From assembly GCA_029204225.1 (NCBI GenBank), contig CM055093.1:45058338-45122337 (forward strand): a DNA stretch of 64,000 nucleotides. Direction: 5' to 3'. A program made the translations under genes and the position numbers. This document shows positions 55,071 to 64,000 of the stretch, piece after piece. This DNA comes from Diphasiastrum complanatum (Eukaryota > Streptophyta > Lycopodiopsida > Lycopodiales > Lycopodiaceae). Each line of letters begins with the position of its first letter. Position 1 is the first letter of the stretch. The notes under the pieces were generated by a model that saw only the letters and a list, made by a program, of their open reading frames with translations, was not told where the DNA came from and searched no databases.

Positions 55071-56015
55071 TCGCTGTCCTTCGTCTATTCTTCTCCTCCT
55101 CCTGCTCACTGTTGTTGGCTCGATCTCTCCCTGGCCCAACTTTCTTCTTCTCCTTCATGCTCAAGCTCGTTGATCTGGTCGCGATCCTCCTCCTGTTCTC
55201 GGCCCTGCCTATAGCTCGTCCCTCTCTTCCATGATTTGCTACTAGCCGTGCTCTCTTTTCCGAGAGTTGGCTCCATCGCTCCTCGATGCTTCTGGCCCTC
55301 ACTTTGGTTGCTTCTTCTACACTCCTCCTTTGTTGCCGCATTCTTGCGACGATGATGCTACTGGATCATCATCATCCAACTCACAGTTTGTGGCTCGTTC
55401 CCCCACGCCACGTAGGAGTTTGCAGTTTATAGCCTTGGCAGCTTGCATTAGATTCCTATTGCTGCAATTGCTACCCGCCATGCCTGTTCGCCACCCTGCC
55501 GATCCCACTCACACTTGGATTCCCCTTAATTCCAAAGGCTCCCGTATCTCTGCCAGTCGCTTTGACAGTTTGCAGAAGCATGATGTTCCTTTTAGCAATG
55601 TTTCAGCACATGTACGTAGTCCTCTTTATATAGGAGAAAAGACTTTATTTCCCCTTGCACTGATAAATTATAATTTCTCCTTATCAAAATATTTACCTCA
55701 TAATTGCATATTAAATGACGGTTTAAGTAAAATTCTCCTAAAGTCTCTATGGCGCGCTTCATGTTTGGTACCATGAAAGATTGAACGGATAATGAGATTA
55801 CAATTTGACCATTTTTTTCAGACAACCACTCATTGTCCAATACTACATGCAATCATGTCAATGCTCATTGGTGAGAAAGAAGAACTGTGTTCATTCTTCT
55901 AGACCTTTTCAGTACCATATGTAGGATATAGTTGCAGGTTTAAGGTTTTGAGTAATCTCATCTTTGTTTCCTCATGGAGTTAGTTCTATACGTGCTTCAG
56001 AAATTTTTTATAGCC
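55071..56015. other. Unassigned region, possible gene debris
   Basis: Open frames exist on both strands across 55140-55600 (Arg/Glu-rich on minus, hydrophobic and Pro-rich on plus), but neither contains a domain I recognise. Base composition is less AT-rich than the neighbours. No call is made. Confidence 0.3.
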
Positions 56016-56330
56016 AATCGTGCTCGGGCAGCGTGACGCTGCCTAGAATCTTGCCCGCCTAAAACACAAACTTGCGGGCTCAAATCGCCAATCTATTATA
56101 ATTAAAATTATTGTGTGAGCGGGCAGCGTGAGCACTGCCCGAAACCCTTTTCTTAAAATTTTTTTTTTATGTTTTTTTTTAGGGCAGTGGTTGCGTTGCC
56201 CCACGGACAGCCTGACCCTGCCCCAAAAAAACATGAAGGTTTTTCTAATTTCCCTCAAAACCCTGCCCTGCCCTGCCTGCCCAAAACATCTGGCCGCCCG
56301 CACACTAGTGGGCTCACATCTCTAGCTAGT
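56016..56330. repeat. GGGCAG-rich interspersed repeat
   Basis: Repeated gcccgcc, gggcagcgtgagc and ccctgccctgcc text gives a C/G-rich island with an A/T-rich middle (56150-56180). The phrase gggctca recurs near both ends. It looks like a degenerate interspersed repeat; no family assigned. Confidence 0.45.
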
Positions 56331-58121
56331 TGCTCTTAAATCTTTTTGTGATATTCACTCTCGAAGTCATCTTGTATCATGGTACTTGAGTGGATTGTTG
56401 TATATCCACTCCAAAAATACCAAAGGGCACTCACTTCCACATCAGGTTGTTCATTTATAAATCTTATGCGCATACGGTATCATCTAGACCTTTGGGCTTC
56501 CAAGATGTGTTGGTCTCATGCTATGCACGATGTTCCTTTTGTTGTTCGGCATTGCACACACTCACTCTAGCCCGCAGCTTCTGATTACATCCTTTTCTTT
56601 CTTACGAGGCGGAGCAGGGATTCTAACACAGATGATGCTCATCCTATTCCTCTCAAGCACAGCTTATTGTAGGTATGCAAAGAGACTCATTTTGGATGTT
56701 TCTTTGTATTGAAACTTTTAGCTGTGGATGATTGTTATATAGCTTAATAATTAGTGAGGGTGTTTTCACACACAGGCCCAAGGCATGTCCAGGTGTCGCG
56801 ATCCTCCTGCTCTGTTCGAGCTATGGCAAACCAGGATTGTACCTCGTTCGTTTCCATGAGTGCGATGCCCTGTGATCAGCTAACTTGCCTGCGTTTTTTA
56901 CAGGTGCGCTTCAGCTAGCTGTGGTGCGCAACATCAACTCTGAATCCTCTGCTGGATCAGATTTCTTTGTTGTTCTTTGGGTGGAGCTTGCTGTCCTGGA
57001 TACGGAATGTGATCCAATTTCATGTACAACATTGCAAGGTCTTCTGAAACCTTTGCTAGATGTCATTCTTTTGTTGAAATTTGCTGTCAAATGATTACTG
57101 GATTGCTGTCGAATGAACAATGGATCGCTGGCTTGAATTGAAATCTGCATTCTCATCAAATGTTTCTACCGTTATTGCACTGACCTTGCATTTTTGTAAA
57201 ACTCTAGAAGGAAGCTCCATTCCAGGTTGCTCTCATCCGGGTGTCTTTTTTAATTTCGTATGGTTCTTCATATCATTGTTTGTTCTTGAGGTCGCTGTAG
57301 CATGGCCATTCCTGCTTGTTGCCTTGGAGTTCCCATGCACGAATGAAAGTCCCAGAACAAAACCAGCTTACTGAAGAGCCTGAACACTGATCTCCCGATC
57401 TTCCACAACCGGCTTACTGATCCAGTAATTCCTAGGATCTCCTTCCAGCTATCTTTCCATTTGTGAGAGCTAAAGTTAATAATCTATCTGGAATGGTATG
57501 TGATGAATATAATGCGCCGCCAGCTTCTGAAATGCAGAAGCCACGTTCTTGAGACTGGATGCCACAGAGGCAATGGCAACCACATTTTCACTTTCCACAG
57601 TCATCATCTCCTTGTGCCTTACCAGCGTTGGCAGCAACTCTGAACTTTTCTCATCACTGCTGTAGCATCCTCCATCCCTCTTTGTCATAAGTACTCTTGG
57701 GAAGTTCTCATTTTCTATAACTATCAAGGTTTCAACTCCATCTAACCCTACGCTTAATAAGTGTGCATTTCCAAGATATGCAAAGCCTCATTAAGTCGGC
57801 TCTGTCTCTCGTTCTGAGATTTTCGCACCATGCCTCCTCTTTTTAGCCATTCATTACCTGGCACAAGTTTTCCATCTCGATAGTTGCATCCTCTGCTCAA
57901 TCGCTTTTATCTCCTTTGCTATGTCCATGCATTGAGCAGTCGTCCATCCGCGCGTCATACCGATATCGCATATCTGTACCAATATCGGATCCACGCGCGC
58001 GAGCTAAAGAGAATTCCGAGTAGTCGTGCACCAGCGCGTCGTACCGATATCAGGTGTCCAACCAAAAATTTACAGTTCTGTGGTGTGATAAATTTTGTGA
58101 GCCAGACTCATCTATCCAGTA
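56331..58121. other. Unassigned region before copia element F
   Basis: No convincing gene. There are exon-like pieces: a sequence after ttttttacag at 56905 open to 57094, and a minus-strand frame 57476-57727 (SVASSLKNVASAFQKLAAHYI). Neither has a recognised domain. Near 57940-58050 the phrase cgcgtc-taccgatatc occurs twice about 90 bp apart. No 5' LTR or PBS for element F is visible here. Confidence 0.35.
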
Positions 58122-58970
58122 ATGGCAACTCTAAGCGAGAGTGTCCTTAATGAGTCAAGCAAATTGGAAGATGCCGGCAACTATGCAGTTTGGAAATTCA
58201 AACTGAAGAACATTTTGATGGAAAAGGAGCTGTGGGAGATTGTGACAGGTGAAGAGACAAGGTCAGTGATTGAAGAAGATCAGCGGGCATTTGATAGGAG
58301 AAAACGGAAAGCCCAGAATGTCATCAACTTATCAGTTAGAGATGCAATTATTCCCTATATTTTAGATTCAGAAGGACCAAAAGAAGCGTGGGATACATTG
58401 AAGGCATTGTTTGAAACGACAAATACATCTCAAATACTGTTTCTGAAGACGAAGTTGCATGCATTGCGGATGGATGATGGTGCAACTATTGCCGATCACA
58501 TACTGAAGATTAAAGAGATCCGTGACCAATTAGCAGCAGTTGGAGAGCGAGTACAAGATCGTGAGATCGTGCAATTGACATTGAATAGTCTGAGTGTGTC
58601 ACATCAGATGTTTGTGACGAGTATAGCCACAAGAGAAAATCTTCCAACCTATGAAGAACTAGGTGGATTGCTTTTGCAAGAAGAGCAACGTCAAGAGAAC
58701 TTGAATCATCGTAACAGGAGCTATGATCAAGCTCTTGCAGTTAGAGGTGGAAGATTTGGCCATGGAAGATATCAATCGAGAGGAGGAAACTCAAGCTGGG
58801 GATCATTTCAACAATTTCATGAGCAAGTCAATGATAATCTGAATCGAGGCAATTGGAATCAAGGCCGAGGTCAAGGATGCGGCTATTCAAGACAAAATAA
58901 ACCTGGAAATTGTAGGTACTGCAACAAACCTGGCCACTAGGAGCGTGAATGCTTCAAGAAACAGAAGGAG
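58122..58970 (+). pseudogene. gag: Element F gag
   Basis: MATLSESVLNESSKLEDAGN opens a copia gag: NYAVWKFKLKNILMEKELWE, AWDTLKALFETTNTSQILFL, KLHALRMDDGATIADHILKI, REIVQLTLNSLSVSHQMFV. A Gly/Arg/Gln-rich tail leads to the zinc knuckle CRYCNKPGH-stop-ERECFKK, where a TAG at 58938-58940 interrupts the CX2CX4HX4C motif. The frame continues unchanged into protease and integrase, so this is one nonsense change in a single gag-pol frame. Confidence 0.9.
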
Positions 58971-60293
58971 ATGGAACAAAGAAAAGACAAATGGCAAGCA
59001 GGAAATTATGCTGATCAACATCAATTTGATGACTATTATTATGAAGACAATTATACTGATCAACATCAATACAATGATGATCAATATGAAGATGATACTA
59101 GTGAGAGTTCAAAATTGTTCATTACAACATTAATGACAAGTGATAAAGCCAAGGATACATGGTACATTGATAGTGGTGCATCCAAGCACATGACTTCAAG
59201 GAAAGAGTGGTTTTCAGAACTCAAGGAAACTGACAATAGTGATGAAGTTGGACAAGCTGATGGCAAATTGCTATTTGTTAAAGGAGTTGGAGTGGTACTA
59301 GTGAAGTTAGCCAGCGGGAAGATGAAGCAGATAAGCAATGTGCAATATGTACCTGGCTTAGCTAACAATCTACTATTTGTTGGGACAATGGCTGATCAAC
59401 AACTCAAGGTTGAGTTTGACAGTGACAAATGTCTTGTCAAAAACATCAAGAATCACTACAAAGTGATTGCTACAGGAGCTAGAGTCAACGGGAATCGACT
59501 CTACAAATTGAATGCGAGATCTTTTACTCAAGCTATGGTAAGCACTGTTGATAGTCAAAGTGATCTTTGGCATCAAAGGTTTGGTCATATCAGTGCTCAA
59601 AGCTTGCAAATTCTTAAAAGAGGTAATCTAGTTGTTGGATTGCCTGATATCTCTTTTGAAGGAAAATTTGTGAGGATTGCATTTTGGGGAGAGAGATTTC
59701 CCAAAGATGGAGCAAGAAGAGCCAATAGCATTCTTGATCTTGTTCATAGTGATCTGTGTGGACCAATACAAACTAGGTCCATTAGTGGTTGTTACTATTT
59801 CATCACATTCATTGATGACTGTAGTAGACATATCTGGACTTATTTCATAAGCAAGAAATCCGATGCTTTTGCCAAGTTTAGAGAGCTCAAGGCTCTAGTT
59901 GAAAAACAAACAGGTTGTTATATTAAGACCCTCAAATCAGATGGTGGCGGTGAGTATATTTCAACAGAGTTTATAAACTTTTGCAAGGATCAGGGGATCA
60001 AGAGACAAACCACTACACCCTATTCACCACAACAGAACGGAGTTGCAGAACGGAAAAACAGATCCATTGTGGAGATGGCTAGGGCAATGCTTAAGAGCAA
60101 GGGTTTGCCAAATACTTTTTGGGCAGAAGCATGCAACACAGCTACTCATATCTTGAATCGGTGTCCTACGAAGTCCGTGGAGGGTAAGACACCTTACGAA
60201 GCTTTTACTGGAAAGAAACCTAATGTTTCTCATTTACGAGTATTTGGTTGTGATGCTTACACTCATGTACCTGATGAAAAAATTGACAATTGA
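58971..60293 (+). pseudogene. pol: Element F protease and integrase
   Basis: Same frame as gag. Protease: DTWYIDSGASKHMTSRKEWF with catalytic DSG near 59165, and NVQYVPGLANNLLFVG. Integrase: DLWHQRFGHISAQSLQILKR gives the two His. The partner Cys pair is hidden because the short segment near 59670-59695 reads VRIAFWGE in frame, while one frame over it reads CEDCILGRE, so two compensating indels flank it. The core is intact: HSDLCGPIQT, SDGGGEYIS and TPYSPQQNGVAERKN (D, D, E). The frame ends at a TGA near 60293, just after HVPDEK, where a deletion removes the integrase tail. Confidence 0.88.
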
Positions 60294-61150
60294 TCCCTTT
60301 GATGATAAAGCTAAAGTGCAAGTGAAGGAAGAAGTTGGTGTCGATATGGAAGAGCCAATGGAAAAAGACAGGGTCAATAATGAGATTCCTAGGAGAGTGC
60401 CTAAGTGGTACTTGTCAGTAACAAGTGATGCTAATAAGGGAGATACTCCCGAATCAAGTGAGCAAGGAGAGCTTAGAAGATCAAGTAGAAATCAAAAACC
60501 GCCTGCAAGATTAGAGATGAATCTAGCCCTAATGGGTTCTGTGCTCAAGGCTCAAGAACCAAAAACTTTTGATAAAGCAAAGGAGCACAAGGAGTGGCGT
60601 GAAGCTATGGAAACAAAAATGGAAGCTATAACGAAAAATAGGACGTGGAACTTGGTTGAGCTACCTGATGGTAAGACGCCTATCACTTGCAAATGGATAT
60701 ATAAGATCAAATATGGAGTTGATGGGCAACTCAACAAGTACAAAGCACGGTTGGTTGCCAGAGGATTTGAGCAGCAGGAAGGTATTGATTTTGAGGAAAC
60801 CTTCGCACCCGTAGCTAAGATGGTAACTATACGTTCTATCATTGCTATTTCTGTTTTCTATGGTTGGAAGATCTAGCAAATGGACGTTAAATCTGCTTTT
60901 CTTAATGGAGTGCTAGATGAAGAGGTGTACTTAGTACAACCTCAAGGATTTGTTGAGCCAGGGAGAGAGCATCTCGTTTGTAAGCTCAACAAAGCCATTT
61001 ATGGATTGAAGCAAGCACCACGGGCGTGGTACACTTGCATTGATGAACACTTCAAGCGAAGGGGAATGGTAAAGAGTGATGCTGATCCTAATCTTTACAT
61101 TCTAAGGCAAGACTCAGATATAGTGTTCATTGTGTATGGCAAAAGGAAGA
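60294..61150 (+). pseudogene. pol: Element F reverse transcriptase, catalytic box deleted
   Basis: After a frame change at about 60290, an acidic linker leads to RT: CKWIYKIKYGVDGQL, YKARLVARGFEQQEGIDFEE, TFAPVAKMVTIRSI, a TAG near 60876, then QMDVKSAFLNGVLDEEVYLV and AIYGLKQAPRAWY. The text reaches LRQDSDIVFIVYG and is then joined to MVFLTQSKYARDLLYKFNMQ. The YVDD box and the 30-40 residues after it are missing. RT cannot be active. Confidence 0.88.
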
Positions 61151-61925
61151 CATGGTCTTTCTTACACAAAGCAAATATGCACGAGATTTGCTTTATAAGT
61201 TCAATATGCAGGATTGTAAGCCTTTGAGTACACCTATGGATGTCAACATGAAGCTTACTGCATATGATGAATTTGAGAAAGTGGATGCTTATTTGTATAG
61301 ACAGTTGGTGGGTAGTTTGATTTATTTGACACACACACGACCTGATATTTCTTATGTTGTTGGTGTTGTTAGTCAATTTATGCAAGATCCTAGTCAAGCA
61401 CATTGGAAGTCTGCTAAACGTATTGTCAGATACATTCGAGGGACATTGAATTTTGGTTTGAAGTATGATCAGCCTGAAGCGCCAATGTTGGTAGGTTATA
61501 TAGATGCCGATTGTACAGCTGCAATTTCATGGAGCAGCAGAAAGCAACCTACAGTAGCTTTATCATCGACGGAAGCTGAATATCGAGCACTCAGCAATGC
61601 TACACAAGAAGCGGTATGGTTACGAAGATTACTTGTGGATTTAGGTCAACCACAGGTGGATGCGACTACTATATCTTGCGATAATCAAAGTTGCATTCAC
61701 CTTGCCAAAAATCCAATTCTACATGCTCGAACCAAGCACATCGAAATACACTACCATTTTGTTCGAGAGAAAATTCTTGATGGAGCCATTGATCTTGTTT
61801 TTTGTAAATTTGAAGATCAAATGGCAGATATTTTTACTAAGTCATTAGGTAGATGTAAATTTGAGAGGTTTCGTACTCTATTAGGAACAGAAGAATGTAA
61901 TTTTATCATTGAGGGAGAGTGTTAG
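61151..61925 (+). pseudogene. pol: Element F RNase H
   Basis: From 61152: YLYRQLVGSLIYLTHTRPDI, HWKSAKRIVRYIRGTLNFGL, LVGYIDADCTAAISWSSRKQ, VALSSTEAEYRALSNATQEA, ILHARTKHIEIHYHFVREKI and DQMADIFTKSL, ending at a TAG at 61923-61925. The usual stretch between the first Asp (YIDAD) and the SW block is shortened, indicating another deletion of about 20-25 codons. Confidence 0.88.
61909..61919 (+). promoter_or_regulatory. Polypurine tract of element F
   Basis: ttgagggagag precedes a tgttagaaatc LTR start. The tract overlaps the last codons of RNase H. Confidence 0.8.
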
Positions 61926-62169
61926 AAATCAATGTTACTGTTTACGAGGTACATTAATGTTGACAGCTGTGACCAGTTGTCATTAGTCGTAGGCTAGTCT
62001 ATTAGTCTACTCGTAGGTTTTCTCTCTCTATCAGGGGTTCAGGGTTTATTTGTACATTTTACATTCTGTATGAGTTAGTGTGATAGAGTGACAGTGCGTG
62101 TTCTTCTTCCACCTTCTTGTGGTGATTGCTTATGGTGAATGCTTGATGTTGCATATCTAATTCTTGACA
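61920..62169 (+). repeat. 3' LTR of element F
   Basis: It starts tgttagaaatcaatg after the PPT. A ctctctctatcagggg pyrimidine tract lies in the middle. The end is placed at cttgaca (62169) by the expected CA terminus, giving 250 bp. There is no second copy to confirm it. Confidence 0.6.
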
Positions 62170-64000
62170 TTGATCGGGAATTTGAAGTGTTTTATTGAAT
62201 AGTTTCAAAGTTACTTACATGGTTTAAAAAGTTAATGTAATTTATGATTTATTTTTGCTAGGTCGGATATGGAGCAAACTGAGGACTATTCTTCATTTTT
62301 CATGAATTTGGCACTTGATGAGGTAAGTCACCCTCCAATTGAAAGCGAGCATATAGATGAGTTTAAACTATTAAAATGAGAGATCAGAATTAGAGATTTT
62401 TAGTAATGCCGGATGAGAGCAACCATTAGAAAAGAGTACAGATCTTAATGCATCAACTTAAACAAAATAGTCCCACTAACCAAGACAAATGATTATATGT
62501 ATGCATTTATGTGACTGGAAGAGTCGAGTAAAAGTTTTTGTTTTATGTAACTGTTGATAACCTTGCAAGAATACTCAAATGATTTGGTGAGAAAACTATG
62601 AAGGGGTTGCATTGGTATAAAAATTGATCTCTTAAATTTCTCTCAATGTGCCTGCATTTCGCTAAAGTTAATGAGATACTGGTGTTGTGTTTTGACATCC
62701 CTACTTTAACAACCAAAAAAACAAGTTGCTCCCACCCTTAATGGAATATGTAAGTCTTTCTGCAATTATCTGCCATGTACCATGGCAAAGTTCGAGACAC
62801 CTTCCATATTAATGCCAACTTTGTCCATTCGAGGCCTCTTGTATATGGTTTGGAGGTTGGGTCCTATTTCTTAACTCTCTCTAGGAGTTGGCACTCTTCC
62901 AACTCATGTGGGGAGTCCTTAATCTCTCTCTACACTTGGGGGCCTTTGCTATTTACGAGTTTCTACATGGGGCCTATAGCCCTTCACATGTCAAGACCCT
63001 TTAGGCATTTTAGTATCTAACTCCCTTCAACTCCTCTTGTGTAACTCCTATGACCTTTGGCTGTCCAAGTTCCCATGACTCTTGGCTTTCCAGGTTGTCA
63101 TGAGTCATTTCATAGGTAAATATCATAGTCATTCTCCATTGGGAATTCATTCATTGCACCTCTAGCGACTTTATTCATTGTGGATTGTATTGCATCTTGC
63201 TTATCAAAGTTGCATTCCGTATCTCTTTTATGAACTGAATTTTCAAGAAGACCGATATTATGTACATCTTTAGTTCAGCTGCAAAACTGTGAAATACTCT
63301 TAAATGCCAAAATGTACATTCCTATCTTTGAATATGTGTCACTAGTGATTCAAATAATAACATGCGACAAATCTAATTGCGGCTTGGTCCATGGCATAAA
63401 AGGATTTCCACCCTCCAATAACCCTCTTATTCGTGCATGTATCTAATAAATATTTTCAGACATTCCCACTTCGCCGTGAGTAAATTTTATGCTCAAATTG
63501 TTCTGGTATTGAGTAATTTTGATATCATCCTCCCATAAAATAAACATGTAGGGTGAAATGTTGAAAATTTGCTGAGTCACAGCTCTTACATGAGGATCAC
63601 TTGACTTTTGGTTAGATGGTTAAGTGCTTGGTAATTGACACATATAGATCACAGATTTTTGGAATGAATTTCAAGTATCTGGTGGAGTATAACAGTACGT
63701 GCAAAAAATGGAGGTTGACTAGGGGACACAAAGGAGGGCCCAAAGATAGGTGCAAATATAACAATATGGGTGATGGAACAAGAAAATGGAAGATAGGAAG
63801 CAAATTGAGAAAAGAGAGCTGTTCGTCAAGTTACCAGTGTTGTAAAGTACTGGCAAGAGTCACAGTGCGGTCAAGGGAGGTGGGCAAAAAAGATTGAACA
63901 TCAAAACAAAGAGCTCCATGCAAACCAACAATGACCAAGCTCAACAAACCTTTTGTTATATTTAAAAAGAGTATTTGTTTGCTTGAGTTTTCAATAGTGG
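62170..64000. other. AT-rich region, no confirmed gene
   Basis: No transposon protein is recognisable. A possible short exon (62262-62323) lies between a tttgctag acceptor and a gtaagtc donor, reading SDMEQTEDYSSFFMNLALDE. On the strength of splice signals alone it is weak. Open frames at 62775-63020 and 63616-63897 have no recognised domain. Confidence 0.35.

Larger units (their letters stand above)
58122..62169 (+). mobile_element. Ty1/copia element F, decayed, 5' LTR missing
   Basis: Gag starts at the ATG at 58122, and a PPT and LTR follow the RNase H stop. The order is gag, protease, integrase, RT, RNase H, as in copia. At least three internal deletions and several stops or frame changes are present. 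The 5' LTR and PBS were not found upstream. Confidence 0.9.

Noticed and set aside
55267-55776. 169-codon plus-strand frame as a host gene
   Set aside because: No recognisable domain, overlaps an equally long minus-strand frame, and has no supporting splice or promoter signal.
56885-57374. Exon-like frames after a ttttttacag acceptor
   Set aside because: Hydrophobic, no domain, and no consistent donor or neighbouring exon.
63616-63897. 93-codon Lys/Arg-rich frame near the right edge
   Set aside because: No recognised family and composition like random AT-rich DNA.

Overview
The window looks like nuclear DNA of a land plant with a repeat-dominated genome. The evidence is stacked Ty3/gypsy and Ty1/copia elements with plant-type primer-binding sites (initiator tRNA-Met and tRNA-Asp), CACTA (En/Spm) transposase remnants with introns, intron-containing gene debris, AT-rich spacers and long (GA)n and (TA)n microsatellites. 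I cannot name the species. I see no intact conserved single-copy host gene and no tRNA or rRNA gene.

Layout. 31-261: palindromic MITE-like repeat. 912-1797: broken SET-domain gene that abuts a truncated gypsy pol fragment (1803-3570). 3972-about 18990 (+): a large, decayed gypsy element (element A) with a tRNA-Asp PBS, gag, protease, RT/RNase H, integrase, a repeat spacer and an extra third ORF. That ORF is split by a young non-autonomous LTR element (11635-16715, 1245-bp LTRs, TSD tgagt). 20335-21606: 3' end of a chromodomain gypsy element. 22227-27413: CACTA transposase pieces and a lone LTR with PBS. 27705-28008: two (GA)n arrays flanking a perfect 29-bp hairpin. 28362-28921: a small three-exon coding remnant. 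29221-41902 (-): complete gypsy element B with two 0.8-kb LTRs, TSD atgat, gag-pol and the same kind of third ORF. 42868-47580 (+): gypsy element C, with an inverted gag segment and a deletion through the RT core. 47780-49196 (-): copia gag and LTR remnant (D), interrupted by copia element E (49197-53356). 54050-55070 (-): gypsy gag fragment. 58122-62169 (+): decayed copia element F. The rest is unassigned AT-rich DNA.

The most interesting signal is the third ORF between pol and the 3' LTR in two otherwise divergent gypsy elements, A and B, which lie on opposite strands. Both copies have an N-terminal domain, a Ser/Thr/Pro/Val-rich middle and a conserved C-terminal domain of about 190 residues; B also has a clear coiled-coil, while in A that part is too decayed to be sure. 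In each element the ORF follows a spacer packed with one short repeated motif (TTCGAGAA type in A; TGCGAGAGTT type in B, where the motif also fills the 5' leader). In B a TATA box lies 253 bp before the ORF start. I do not recognise the protein.

The elements form a time series. Two insertions have almost identical LTRs yet lack the genes needed to move themselves: the 11635-16715 element has no gag-pol, and E lacks gag, protease and most of integrase. Both must have been mobilised in trans. The older elements carry many stops of the CGA-to-TGA, CAG-to-TAG and TGG-to-TAG/TGA kind, as expected from deamination of methylated cytosines.
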